Source: Lomentospora prolificans (taxonomy: Eukaryota; Ascomycota; Sordariomycetes; Microascales; Microascaceae). Taken from it: a stretch of DNA of 64,000 nucleotides. Under the pieces are notes generated by a model. It saw only the letters and a program-made list of their open reading frames with translations, was not told where the DNA came from and ran no database searches. Location: positions 1,302,001 to 1,366,000 of the forward strand of contig JARFXM010000006.1 of assembly GCA_029532625.1 (NCBI GenBank), in the 5' to 3' direction. The position numbers and the translations under genes were made by a program. This document shows positions 21,356 to 32,400 of this stretch, one piece after another (within the stretch, counting starts at the first letter, position 1; every line of letters starts with the position of its first letter).

Positions 21356-24300
21356 GGGTGATGATGGGATGGAAGGGTTTGTGAGTGGGTTTCAACTCTG
21401 TTCTAGGATGCAAAAAAAATATTCCACCTCCAAGTGTTATTATCTATGGTAGAATTATATACTGAGAAGGGTGAATATATGGGGCCGAAGCGGACAGTAT
21501 TAGGGGAGAGGAAGCGCCTCTAAGTGGGATGTCGGCGTACGAGCCAGTTGAGAGTCATGGAACTGCAACAGTTACCCGTAAGACGGGAGAGGTAGGATTC
21601 TGACGCGGTTGTATATGCTTCAAGGAACCCACGGCTGTTCTACAAGAGGCTTAGTAGTGTACTGGCTTCTACCAGTCCATGCAGAGCCGGGTGCATTCGC
21701 GGATCTGGATTTATCAGCATTTTGCGGTGTAAAGCTCTATCACTAACCGCTTGAGTGGGGTTCATGAGGGGCGGGTTCATTCCATTGTTGGGTCGGCTGG
21801 TGAACCATGAACAGTTGTCCCTGGTGGGAGGCTAGATAAGAGGGTTCAATGGAAACCACGATCACACCCTAGAGTTATTGGCCAACTACTAAAGTAGTAT
21901 TACTACAATTGCACCATCGGAAATCTAATGGCATCAAAGACTTTCTAGAACTCTAGAGATGTGATCGAAGGAACAGACATGGGAGTCTGTCGCACAGAAA
22001 ACTCGCCAAGGTTCTTCGGGTGAGGAAAAGAAGAAGAAGACTTGTCGGCTTCTACTTTCAAGGCTTTACTGTATGTTTCAATTGGAATCTCGGTTTCTTC
22101 TCGGCATTCCCTGAAGAGCATCAAAAGAGTAAATGATCAATTGGTACTTACTCAGCTCTGTGAATTCCCAATAGTAATGTGACAGTGGCTGACCTCGAAA
22201 GGATTTACATCGTAAAGCCCCTGGGGAGCCGTAGCCAGCTGGCGTGGCAAGGTAGGCCGAGCACTGACAGGGCCTGCTCACCTCGAGCAATCAAAGAACA
22301 GAGGGGTACGGCAGGGCTAGCGCGGGCTCTATAACTTGCGCTGGCGTGGTTGTACGAAGTAGAAGGATCTCAGTTCCAATGGGGGAGGGGGTGCGTGGCA
22401 CGAGTAGTAGTGGCATTGAGAGCCCAGGGTTCAACCTCGAAAGTCAATTAGCAGTCAGTGCCGCGACAATGCGACGGATCTGATAGCTCGAGCTCACCTG
22501 CCTAATCGTGCCCCAGCCCGAGGGAACCGAGAATGAGGGTCTGGACCACTCCGTATCCCCCGGCCCTGCTCCTCGTTGAGTTCCACCAGCCTCGACGGGT
22601 AACATGCGATTAGTCCATCTCTCACATTTATGCCGGGAGGCTACGGTGCCGGCAGTCATAAATACTCTTTCGACTTCATCGACGCTTCCGACCAGAGTTC
22701 AAAATCTGGTTAATTTATGAGGCTAAATGGAGGTGCCATCAAAAGAAGATTCTAAACGGCTTCCAGATCGATGCCTCTTGTTTGGACCAAAGTTGGGGTA
22801 AAACACAGACCGGGCATCCTGAACAGCACGCAGCATGAAAGCTTGGGATGAGCTTAATCGCGGATCTATAGAGAGCCGAGATGCGCTTCCAGGGAGCCTG
22901 GCCTGTGATGGGTGGGGAGGAAATGGTCATCGCATAATGGGAAGATCTCTGGCTAATAAAATAAGTTTCCTCTTCAGGACAGCAGCCCCTGCCGTTGACA
23001 ACCTGAACAACCAGGGACGACCTGAAGCAGTGTACCAGGGGAGACTTGTCCGTCGACGGGAAGTCAGGTACGGCTGTATTGCTCTTAAAGCAAAGATGCC
23101 TCTGCAAACCCCAGGAGCCACAGAGTGGACCGTGTAGGGTTGGTCAAGACGTCATGGATGTACCTCGGTACCGGAGAACTCGTGTTCTCAAATGTTCCTT
23201 GCTGGCCTCGAACCCCAGCTACCCCCTCCTGCGCACAGCCAATCACGTGTGCGTCTGGGTCGAAGAGCGAACAAGCGACTGTGGAAGCCGTGTTTTACAC
23301 CGTCACTTTGAAACACGGCTTGGCTCACGCTGGATCCATTTGATTGCGACCTGGTACCTGACTGCACCCGCACGGCGCTGGACTCGGCATCCGGTACTAC
23401 ACCCTCGGACCGTCCGCTTGCACACCAAGCTTGCACCCAAACGAAATGAAAGGCCCGGAAGGCTGGATTACGGGTCAATTCCCTCTATACTTGCGAAGAG
23501 AGGAAGAGAGGCCTGGCAGGGTGGTATCAGGACAGGAACCTGGACCTCTTCCACCTGTCCACCGTCTATTCCAGTCCTCCCCATGCCCTCTCTTATTAGT
23601 TTCCTGTCTCCCCTCTGTCCCTCCCCCCACCGACGGACCAGTAAGCTCACCTCGAGCTCACCAGTGACGGGCCAGACTCCTTGTCGGAGTATGTACCTGT
23701 AACGAGAGCCCTCCCTACCACCGAGAGCCAACTGATGTACGAAGTATCCCTCTTTCCCCCCCCCGCCTCTGGTTGACCCCGGTAATGCGTGCTGAAAGTC
23801 CCGAACTGGGTAAAGTCATAGGTGAAACAAGCTTAACATTGATATGCTTAGCGATACACCATGTCCCGACATCTAAGGCTGCGTAGTAAAATGGAAAAAG
23901 CCTCGAGGACCCAAGTCACTCGTAGATGACCATTGTTAGTGCTTAACGAGGGTTGTGCCCCTCGCGGATCTGATACAGTTACCAGCAAGGCCATCCCCGA
24001 ACTCTCCCTTGCGACTCCGCCTCGCATCGCATGAATCGGACTAGGCTTTTGTAAATCATTGATGAGAACGGGTAAAAAATTGAGATGATCGCTTGAGCGA
24101 AGCCCGGAGTGTATACTGCCTTTTGTTTCGTTTTCCCCTTCGCCATGTTTTTCGTCCTAAATACGAGACGATGACCTCTCAAGCGTGTGCATAACAAGCC
24201 CCAACTCCCCTCGTGGCTACCTTGCTTTTTTTTTTTATTTTCCCTTTTTTTCTTCTCTTCTCCGTATCTGCTGAGCAGGTCTTCGCTTTTTCGTGTTACA

Positions 24301-24697
24301 TTTCGCTTCTTAATTTTTTTTTTCTTTCCGTGCCATTGTCTTCCCCTTGCATAAGGTCAAGGTCCAGCGTCTGGGGGTTTCACGATCAAGTGCACGGGGA
24401 GATAGTCTGTGAGAACACCTGCATCCGACCTACCCCTGTTCTCTATGCTATATCACATTTAGCTCTCCCTCGCTTTCCCTTTCTCGCTCGGTCTGGTCTA
24501 GAAGATCTCACAGGTTGAGCATTTCAATTTTATTTCGGGGCGTGGCAACGTATCTCTTCCTTTCACTTTCTCCACGAGGCCGGGCCTATTTTACTTCTTT
24601 CTATTAGTCTCCTGCTTCGGGTCAGGAGACGGGGACATTGGGAATAGGATCCGAAAAAGAACGAAAAGGGGAAGGACAAAAGAAGATAAGATTTAAG
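21356..24697. other. gene-poor 3.3 kb, no supported gene
   Basis: No open frame gives a recognisable protein. The longest (23046-23702 +) is Arg/Ser/Pro-rich, overlaps several other frames and lacks splice-linked neighbours. From about 24210 to 24690 the + strand is strongly T/C-rich, with T and TTTTC runs. This is probably the promoter and 5' leader of the BTB gene. Confidence 0.45.
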
Positions 24698-25737
24698 ATG
24701 GCGATTACTAGACCCCTTGGCAGGAGTTCCTCCACAGCATCCTTGAGAAACAGGCAAGTTTAGAAGTCCCCCAGAACAGCAAATACGGCGTTCCTGCTAC
24801 TAACACCCGATTCTTCAGATATGCCTATGGAGAGCTCATCCGTGTCTATGTCGGTCGTGAAAACCGAGAGTTTGTCGTCAATAAGGCCCAGCTCTGCGCC
24901 GCCTCATCCTACTTTCAAGAGAAGCTAAAGCTCATGGACGACTCCTCCGTCATGTACCTCCCTCGAGACTCGCCTGCCATGTTCGAACTCTTCGTTACTT
25001 GGGTCCACAGCCAGGTCTCCTTCCGCAAGTACCTTGACGATACCATTAACATCGCCTGCGCCCAAGCCGCCGACCTTAGCAAGGGGGTTGATGCGTCAAC
25101 ACTCAGCCAAAAGCTTCACTGGGCTCTCGTGCGCCTTCACCTCTTCGCGTCGAGCCTTAACATCCCCACACTTCAAGATACGGCTATGGATGCTATCCAG
25201 GATCTCTATCTGCGTCGCGACTGGGATGTGACGCCGCGGTTCATCGCCTTCTTGTACGAACAGTGCTCTCCGTCCGCTTCCCTCCGCCTTCGCCGTTGGG
25301 CCGTCGCCATGGTCGCCTTCACCCTGTCCTCCACAAACACCCTCGACCGCAGCGCCGACTCCGTTCCCGCCCAGTTCCAGGGCCTCCTGAAGACCTATCC
25401 GGAGTTTAGCGCAGAGTACGCCAACCATATCCGCAAGATGTCCGCATCCGGCCTCGACATTCGCGTAAAGAACCCGCAGCTTCGCATCCCCGCCAACCGC
25501 CTCCGCAACGAAGAACGGCGGTTCGCGTTTCGGCAGTGTGCCTTCCACACGCACCGCGCCGCCGTCGGCGAGAAGAAGTGCCCCCATGACTTGACGGAGA
25601 TGAAGCTGAAGAGAATGCCTATCATGGCCCCCTTGGCCGAGGAGATTAGCGGGTTTGAGGCGGCGCTCAAAACACAAGGGAACCCTGATGTGCCACGGCC
25701 ACTAAAAACGCTGAGGACGTTGTCAGGACAAGTGTGA
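24698..25737 (+). CDS. BTB/POZ-domain protein with GC-AG intron
   Basis: Exons 24698-24753 and 24819-25737 give 324 residues. The 65-nt intron begins GCAAGT after AG and has a TACTAAC-type branch site and TTCAG acceptor. This is a textbook GC-AG intron, phase 2. The nearest GT donor would put exon 2 into a frame with an early stop. Residues about 20-95 form a BTB fold: IRVYVGRENREFVVNKAQLC, then SSYFQEKLKLMDD and VMYLPRDSPAMFELFVTWVH. The hydrophobic core positions of fungal BTB proteins are kept. A helical C-terminal part follows, with no Kelch, MATH or zinc-finger repeat recognised. Many such fungal proteins are thought to dimerise or to act as Cullin-3 adaptors. No partner can be named. 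Confidence 0.82.
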
Positions 25738-27484
25738 TGCCAAGAGTTTATGCTGGCAGTGTCTAGAGTTAAGCGTTGCCGTGCTTACGACCAAGGCGTT
25801 TAGGCCCTCACGTTCCTTATGAATTTCCTTTTTTTTTTTTTTTTTTTTTTTGTACCCAATTATTCTCTTCTTCTCTAGGCCCCTCGAAAGCCGTCATAGG
25901 CTGAGAGTCTACTGTCGTTTCGAGGGCCGCCCTTTTTTGTAGTGTGGACAATCTTTCGTTTTGTCCCATCCAATTTTGCCAGAAGCGCACATGACATTAT
26001 TGATCCATACCCCGCGAACTTTTCTTCTCCCGATGCGAGCCGCCCTCTTAACGAAGAGATAAGTAAAAAAAGAAAAAAAGAAAAGAAAAAAAATTCAAAT
26101 AGCCCAAAAAAGGACCAGAGCGTTCTCATCGCGGGCCGGAAATCTTTTTAAGCAATGGTCCCCCCCACTTTTCCTTTCCTACTTTCAGATCCATGCTACA
26201 CCCGGCTCTGAAGGGGATATGACCCCTCGAGTTACTCAGAATGAGAAATCAAATGCATTTCGAAAAGGGACACACTGATATTAGCTTATACCCAAAACAA
26301 AAGTTGGAAATTAGTAATTGAAGGGGTAACTTAACCCAAAGTTTGAAGTGCTTGCTTGTGTGTGAAATTGCGAGGTTCCTGCGAGGGACCATTCCCATGA
26401 TGTCATGCGTGGTCCGAACGCTCCGCTGTCAAAGAAATCGAGGGGTTTGAGCTGGCCAGCTGGGCTGGCTGGGGGGCCAGCAAGATAACTTTGGAGCGAG
26501 TGCGCTATGTCCCCTTTCCTATCGGTCCTAGAACGCATTTGAATAAGATCAATGTTATGCAAAGTTACCCTCCGCTCCGCCCTCTCCATGACAAAAAGAA
26601 GACTCGTCACATTGCAAACTTCTCTGTGCTGGAATAGCTCGTTGCAAATGTTGCATGTGGCAAATGACCAACAGGGCGGCGCCTTGAGCTGAAGATACGA
26701 GAAAGCGGCCCAAGACCGAACGCGAAGCGAGTCGTGTCCAATTGCTAGAGGACTACGAAGGTAGAAGTCGAGGGATTCAATGTTGTTGTAAAGAACTCAT
26801 CATAATTTTAGACACTAGATTGTATCAAGGCCACTCTCAGGCCGGTCCATCCATCCCATCTTGATCGACACGAGCGACACATACATGGCATTGTAGATCA
26901 TAGCCTCATCATAACTGTATCCTCAACATGACCCCTAAAAAGAAACAGCGAAAGTATTGAAATGATGCCGAGAATAATAATTGTAGGAAAAGTGGTCAAA
27001 GACAATTTTCCTTGGACCCCACTTAAGGAAACTGGTTTTCCGGGTGCCCGACAACGGATATAAGAAGTGAAAGGAATAAGAAGAGAGGGAAAAATATAAA
27101 GGTGGAAAAAGCGAAGAAGAATAAAACGAGGTGGAAGCATAAGAATACGGGACCAACGAGTATCATCTATACACATATCCCCCTCCACAAAAAAGAAAAA
27201 CATAGTCGTTTCATCTCATCATAACTTTTCGTGATAAGAAAACGCCGGCCGTGATACAAAATCCGAAAAATACCCTAATTAAATTCCAATGGAGCAGATG
27301 CATCAAAGGAACGCAGAACGAAAGTTGAAAAGGACAAATGAAATGCACGCCATGAAATGCGAGATATGCGATCAGGATGCGCTCTAGCAAAAGGCGAAAG
27401 TGGGCAAGGAGAATAGTCGCTTCTCAGGACTGTGATTGGAAATGTTTCAACGTGGATGACTTCGAATGTGTCCAACACATTGCG
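25738..27484. other. intergenic between convergent genes, with long T run
   Basis: 1.75 kb lie between the BTB stop and the stop of the minus-strand disordered-protein gene. A T23 run lies at 25829-25851, about 92 bp after the BTB stop, and an A/G-rich tract at about 26060-26100. No supported gene; short open frames are low complexity. Confidence 0.5.
25829..25851 (+). repeat. T23 homopolymer downstream of BTB gene
   Basis: An uninterrupted run of 23 T on the coding strand, in the 3' region of the BTB gene. Confidence 0.95.
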
Positions 27485-29464
27485 CTAAAATGGCGACTCG
27501 GGTCGTGTCTGGTCCTGGTCTCGCTGCCGGAACTCTCGTAGCCGCTCGTTAATATAGGTCAACCGGCTGGCAAGATTTGCCTTCGCCGTGGTATCTCCCT
27601 CATTAGTAGGCTGCTGTATGGTGGCAAAGGGCCGGCGAATAGCCCCAAAAAGTAGATCCTGAGGTTGAGAGAGGCGGTTGGGGAACGAGAGGCTGGCCGA
27701 AGAGGCCGCGAACGGAGAGCCAAGCCGTGGCGGCTGGCTAGTTGAGGGTGCTAGACTGCCAGAGGAACCGGGTAGAGAGACCTTTGGGTCGTTTAACGTG
27801 CATGGCCCAGCTGCGGCGAGCAATTCTTCGATATTGGTGCGGGGGACGAAGAGGTCATCACGCTGCCCCGAACTAGTGGAACTGAACTCAAGCTCAGGTC
27901 TAGCCGCTGAGCCCTCACCCACTAGGAGGCTATCACCCGCAAAGCCGGGCGCAGTCCAAAGATCTGACCCAAGACTAGGCCGTTTGCCCTTTCGAAGCTC
28001 ATTAGCTGCTTGGCGGGATCTTCGCTTCTGTAGAGTATTTGAGCGGCTCCGAGTGAGCCGCGCCGGTGACTGGAGCCCGCCACGTCGAGGTTCAAGAGTT
28101 GAAGTCTGTCGTTGAGGCATGCTAGAACGGAAGGAAAAGCCAGCGGCTAACGTGTTCGAAGAGCTAGGCCCGTAACTTCTACTCGTCGCGGTGAAGGGAG
28201 ACCCTAGACGGTTACGAAGGCCTTCAGGGAGCTCAAGCGTGAGTTCGGGGGCCTCGGCGGGGGACTCAGAGGCTAAAATATCGGGCTGTACAGGTTCAAG
28301 TGCCGAGCTGGTGAGTTGAGCTAATGGGCCGCTAGGCTGCATAGAATCCGCGGTACTGAGGGCGAGCGACATGTTCATGTCACGAGCACAGAAGACGGAA
28401 GGGGACCGAAAGGGGGTTGATTTGCGGTTCCAGTGGCGAGTAATCGTTCGGCCGAAAGGAGTTGGGCTGTGAGAAAGATACTGATGGGTGCGCGCAGTAG
28501 ACGACGCGGTCCTCATTCGGCAGAGTTCCCGTAGGCGCGCGCGGGTTGCCGAACATGTATGGGGCCATTGGATATAAGCGTTAGGAGATTCGGCTGTGGG
28601 AGTATTGCTACCGCTCTTTTGCTCAACTGTAAGCAGTGGTCTCGATCCCTTCCAGCTGCGCTTCGCCTCGCGCGCGACGCGAACACACACTCCATGAGGG
28701 GGGATGCCATTGCGACCGGTGCGGAAGGGTGTGACCTTTGGGTCCTGACAATACATCAAGTAGGTTGACCAGAGATGCTCGCTCATTGCCTTGGTCCACG
28801 GGGCCTTCCGCATCCTTCCCGCAGACCTGGCCGGGGCGGCGTCGGCAATCTCGTCGGTGGCTTGGTTGAACGTGTTGAAGGATGCTCCTTCATATTCGGG
28901 GCTTATGCAGTGGGCTTCGTCTGAGGCCAGTGAGATACGGCTGAAGAGTGATACGCTGGTGTGGGTGGACCTCGCGGTGGATGGCCGGCTGGATTCGCAC
29001 TCGGGGCTGGACTCCGAACTACTAAGGATGGAGTCGATGGTCCAATCAGGATACCTTCGGGGTGAGAGGGATGCGATGGCATCAGGCGCAGGCGTCTTTG
29101 GGGGGGAAAAGGTATTTGCTCTCAACCGTTGGTGGTTTACCCTGTCCGCGGGGATGCTTAATCGAGGGAGAGGAGGGAAAGGGACGATTTGCGACGAGTC
29201 TGTCGGCTCACCGAGGTCGGGAACTTCGATGCTGGGGATTGGAACATCGGCTGCAGCAACAGACGCGAGAAATTGTTGAGTGGGTGCCGTCAGTTGCGAC
29301 GCGTTACGGCGCTTTAGTCGGAATTTCGGGCGTGGAGGGGATGGCGGCCGGGCCTCGCTATCTGTGGTGGCTAGAGGCTCAGGTGTCCTAGGTTCTGGGA
29401 AGCCGGGATGATGATAGCGGAAACCCCGAGGAAGGGTAGCCGCGCCGGAATGAAGCGCGCTCAT
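27485..29464 (-). CDS. conserved-type fungal protein, mostly disordered, with short structured core
   Basis: A single exon encodes 659 residues from the ATG at 29464; the open frame extends four codons upstream but starts with TTG. I do not recognise a named domain. Residues 1-215 are Pro/Ser/Arg-rich and disordered, with many SP and TP sites and a basic patch (KFRLKRRN). Residues about 219-270 look folded: APWTKAMSEHLWSTYLMY followed by a loop and GVCVRVAREAKRSWKG. After another Ser-rich stretch comes NAYIQWPHTCSATRARLREL. Both blocks resemble, from memory, hypothetical proteins conserved in Pezizomycotina. Their Trp-rich helical look loosely recalls SANT/Myb-like folds, but I cannot confirm that. 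The C-terminal 250 residues are again Ser/Arg-rich, ending in a helical QRDQDQTR segment. A nuclear or signalling scaffold is possible; the function is unknown. Confidence 0.75.
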   Translation of the reverse strand: MSALHSGAATLPRGFRYHHPGFPEPRTPEPLATTDSEARPPSPPRPKFRLKRRNASQLTAPTQQFLASVAAADVPIPSIEVPDLGEPTDSSQIVPFPPLPRLSIPADRVNHQRLRANTFSPPKTPAPDAIASLSPRRYPDWTIDSILSSSESSPECESSRPSTARSTHTSVSLFSRISLASDEAHCISPEYEGASFNTFNQATDEIADAAPARSAGRMRKAPWTKAMSEHLWSTYLMYCQDPKVTPFRTGRNGIPPHGVCVRVAREAKRSWKGSRPLLTVEQKSGSNTPTAESPNAYIQWPHTCSATRARLRELCRMRTASSTARTHQYLSHSPTPFGRTITRHWNRKSTPFRSPSVFCARDMNMSLALSTADSMQPSGPLAQLTSSALEPVQPDILASESPAEAPELTLELPEGLRNRLGSPFTATSRSYGPSSSNTLAAGFSFRSSMPQRQTSTLEPRRGGLQSPARLTRSRSNTLQKRRSRQAANELRKGKRPSLGSDLWTAPGFAGDSLLVGEGSAARPELEFSSTSSGQRDDLFVPRTNIEELLAAAGPCTLNDPKVSLPGSSGSLAPSTSQPPRLGSPFAASSASLSFPNRLSQPQDLLFGAIRRPFATIQQPTNEGDTTAKANLASRLTYINERLREFRQRDQDQTRPESPF

Positions 29465-32400
29465 GTTACCAAGCAAAGTTGCGCGGTGTGCAAGGAAAGA
29501 AGGAGGATATGTTTTGAGATCTGGAGAAGCAATCAGGTCGAGGAAATTATTCGACTGTGGCCGGGAGGAATATATCCAGGGTGTATTGGGCAGACGCGGT
29601 GCGATAGCCTAGGTCGGACCGTGTTGCGCGACCAGTCACAAAGCCGTCCAAGTGCGAAGAGATACAGGATGTCGGTCCATCAAAGCGTAGGGAAACGCAT
29701 GCCCGACCCGGCCTGGCTGATAAGTTCAAGCTGCCAGGTCCTTTCCCCTTCCTGTTTGGCTTTTCCCAGGAAACGTCTTCTTCTTCAATGATCGGTTTCG
29801 TCTGTGGGTCGAATGCAAGAAAGTCGGATGGCTGGGAACGTCGGATCGTACTTGATGGGCTTTAGCCAAAAAGCCGGCGACAAAAGAAAGATAAATTGTC
29901 GCGTGAGGCCTGCAGATACAAAACGCCACTGTATCGGGTAAGGGCTAATAAAATGAAGCCAAATGGCTTTCAAGATCGCCAAACGTGAAGCTTGTCGAAT
30001 TGAAGAGGGATGGGGGGAATATTAGAAGGTTGTTGGAGCGTCGTGGGGAATCGTAGGGAAACTTGGCCAACTGGCTTGTGGGGGAGGGACAGTGGGCATA
30101 TAGGTTGATTGATCAATTGGGTGCGTGTCGCCAGCCAGCGGACTAAGCATGGGCCAGCGCAGGGCAAGGTCGAGGCTCGCGCTCGTGCTAATTCTCGATT
30201 TTAGGGTGGCGGGCAACGGAGATTTCGGGGGGGGGGGAACTCGCGGGATCCTTCAAAGACGAGCCTGCCTCCACACTGTCACAACAATGATCGCTCACCA
30301 CCACGAAGAAAACCCCAAATTGAGAAAAGAAAAAAAAATAAGAAAGGAAGGACTAGAGGGTTAGTGAATAGAGGGAGGGGAGAGGGATGAGGGCGTTGGA
30401 GAAAAAGGAAATGGAAAGGGAATGATAAAAGGAGGGTACCAGTAAGTCTTTCAAGATCGATGCGAAAAGAAAGACACGGCAAAATTGGGTGACGGGAAAT
30501 GGGCAGTAATAACCGGCGGTTGTAGAGGATAGAGAGTCATGAAGGGAGCATTGATCTAACCTTGAACCGTACTCGTGTCTTCGTACCGTACCGTACAGTG
30601 TGTACTTTGAAGCACCCTCCTGCCGAGTACGGAGAACTGTACAGCAAAGCCCTGGCAGGAAAAGGACGCTAACAACCTGGCAGAGCATTACGGATGTACC
30701 CCTCAAAATCGAACCGACCAAACCATGACAACAAGGCTTAGAGGGCGAGCGATCAGGGTACTTGAAGCCGGCCTACGCTAACATTTCAGGACCTTGCTTA
30801 AAAGGTGGCAAGGATTGCTTGTCCATGTACCGCACTGGTATCTCGAGAAACACGGACGGCAAGAAACACACTGTTGACTGATCACACTCCACTATCCTCA
30901 AGAGACGTAGCGCGCTCATCAAAGAGATCGCGGTTTTGATCCCATGTCGTCCCAAGAGACCCTGCAGTCGGGTAGTATTGAAGCAATACTTGTCATTCAT
31001 GGGGCAGCCTGATAAAGACGTTGGGGAAACCCATACTAGACACAAGCTAATATCAGGTCACCCTTCACCCAAGTGGGGTGAGTATGGAATGGGGGTCCAA
31101 TTGGAGCACACACCCCAATCCATGGTGTCAAGGACTTGGATCGTCGAAGCTGTCAGAAGTGGGCGCGTATTGACTACAGAGTCTGCCAAACCCGAGATAG
31201 TTCTGCAAGCCTGATGCGGTGCACCAGTAAGCCCCCAGAACATCGTTTGTCACCGTCAAGGTATTAGGGGAATGCTGTGCATTGAGAAGAGATGCAGCAA
31301 TGAAGCCCGTAGCATCGTAAGACAATTGTAGGCGTATACGGACTCTGGGCCCTGTATCCACTGACAACAAGACCCTGCCTGCTAAATCATGATGGTAGGT
31401 GCCTGCTTCGTCTTGATTTGCGGGATATGTTGGAGTCGACCAAGCACCTTGGAGGGTATCGTGGAATCCAGGATCCTGTTCGCAATACGATAGGCCAGTT
31501 ATCCTAGCCGGTGGCCACTGCTCGGCAAGCTGGTGCAGCCCGCTAATGTAGAGGGATACGGAGAGGGTGATGGGTAGTTCTGGGGAACGCGGCAGCCAGG
31601 AGTGCATATGCATCGATCCCCAACTCTTGAGAACAGCGAACAGAAGACATTGGGACGGGCAGCTGAGGGGTTATTCCTGGCGAATGAATTTCACTTGACT
31701 GGGCCACACGCGTCTGGCGAGAAGCGCGCCAGATGAAGGGATTGGTTCTATGTTCTTGAGATGGCCAGCCACTGTAACGAAGTCGCTGAGTGGCGGTCAT
31801 TGGGCATTGGGTTGCCAGCAAAAACCAGCACCTCGCAGCAGCCGTTTGCTACCCCCCGGTTGGCTTACATGGCTTGGAACTTGACTCGTTGATCAAACTA
31901 CCCGCTTCACTAGGCAGTTGTGAAGAACTACGAAGTACGAACATGCCATAATGGTTGTGTGTCTCGTACAGTACTCTCATGCCGCTGCCCTCACAGCCCG
32001 CGTCTTTACTGAATGCCTAACCCAAAGTGGGTAGCTTATCACCATTCGCCTAGCCACGATCTCGCTCTCTTACGAACCAGCCTCTTCACCCCACATTTCA
32101 ATCCCTTACACATGCGTCAACAACCCGGAGTTATCCCAGCGGGCCCAAGAGAGCAGACATGCTGTGGCAAAAGGGGTTTGGCAACGAGGAATATGAAGCC
32201 GGTATGTGGGATTTGGAACGAATATACATTGGGGGATAGGAAGAGGAAGATGTTAAGCCAATGGAAGAATAGCCCAAACGTGGCAGCATGGGTGATGGTG
32301 AGCCAAGCGGGGTGTCCGAGAAGCCTCAGTGACAGCACTTTTCGGATATCGAACTTTTAGCGAGTATTCTTCCAACGCCTAATCACGAAAAGCATTCCTG

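Noticed and set aside
23205..23260. Possible minus-strand tRNA B-box (CTCGAACCCC)
   Set aside because: The T-stem pairing gives a loop of the wrong size, and no cloverleaf could be drawn.
23046..23702. 218-codon plus-strand frame
   Set aside because: Arg/Ser/Pro-rich, overlapped by frames on both strands, no conserved motif.
31128..31613. 161-codon minus-strand frame as a possible gene
   Set aside because: No family resemblance, no splice-linked partner, and competing frames overlap it; kept only as part of the gap description.
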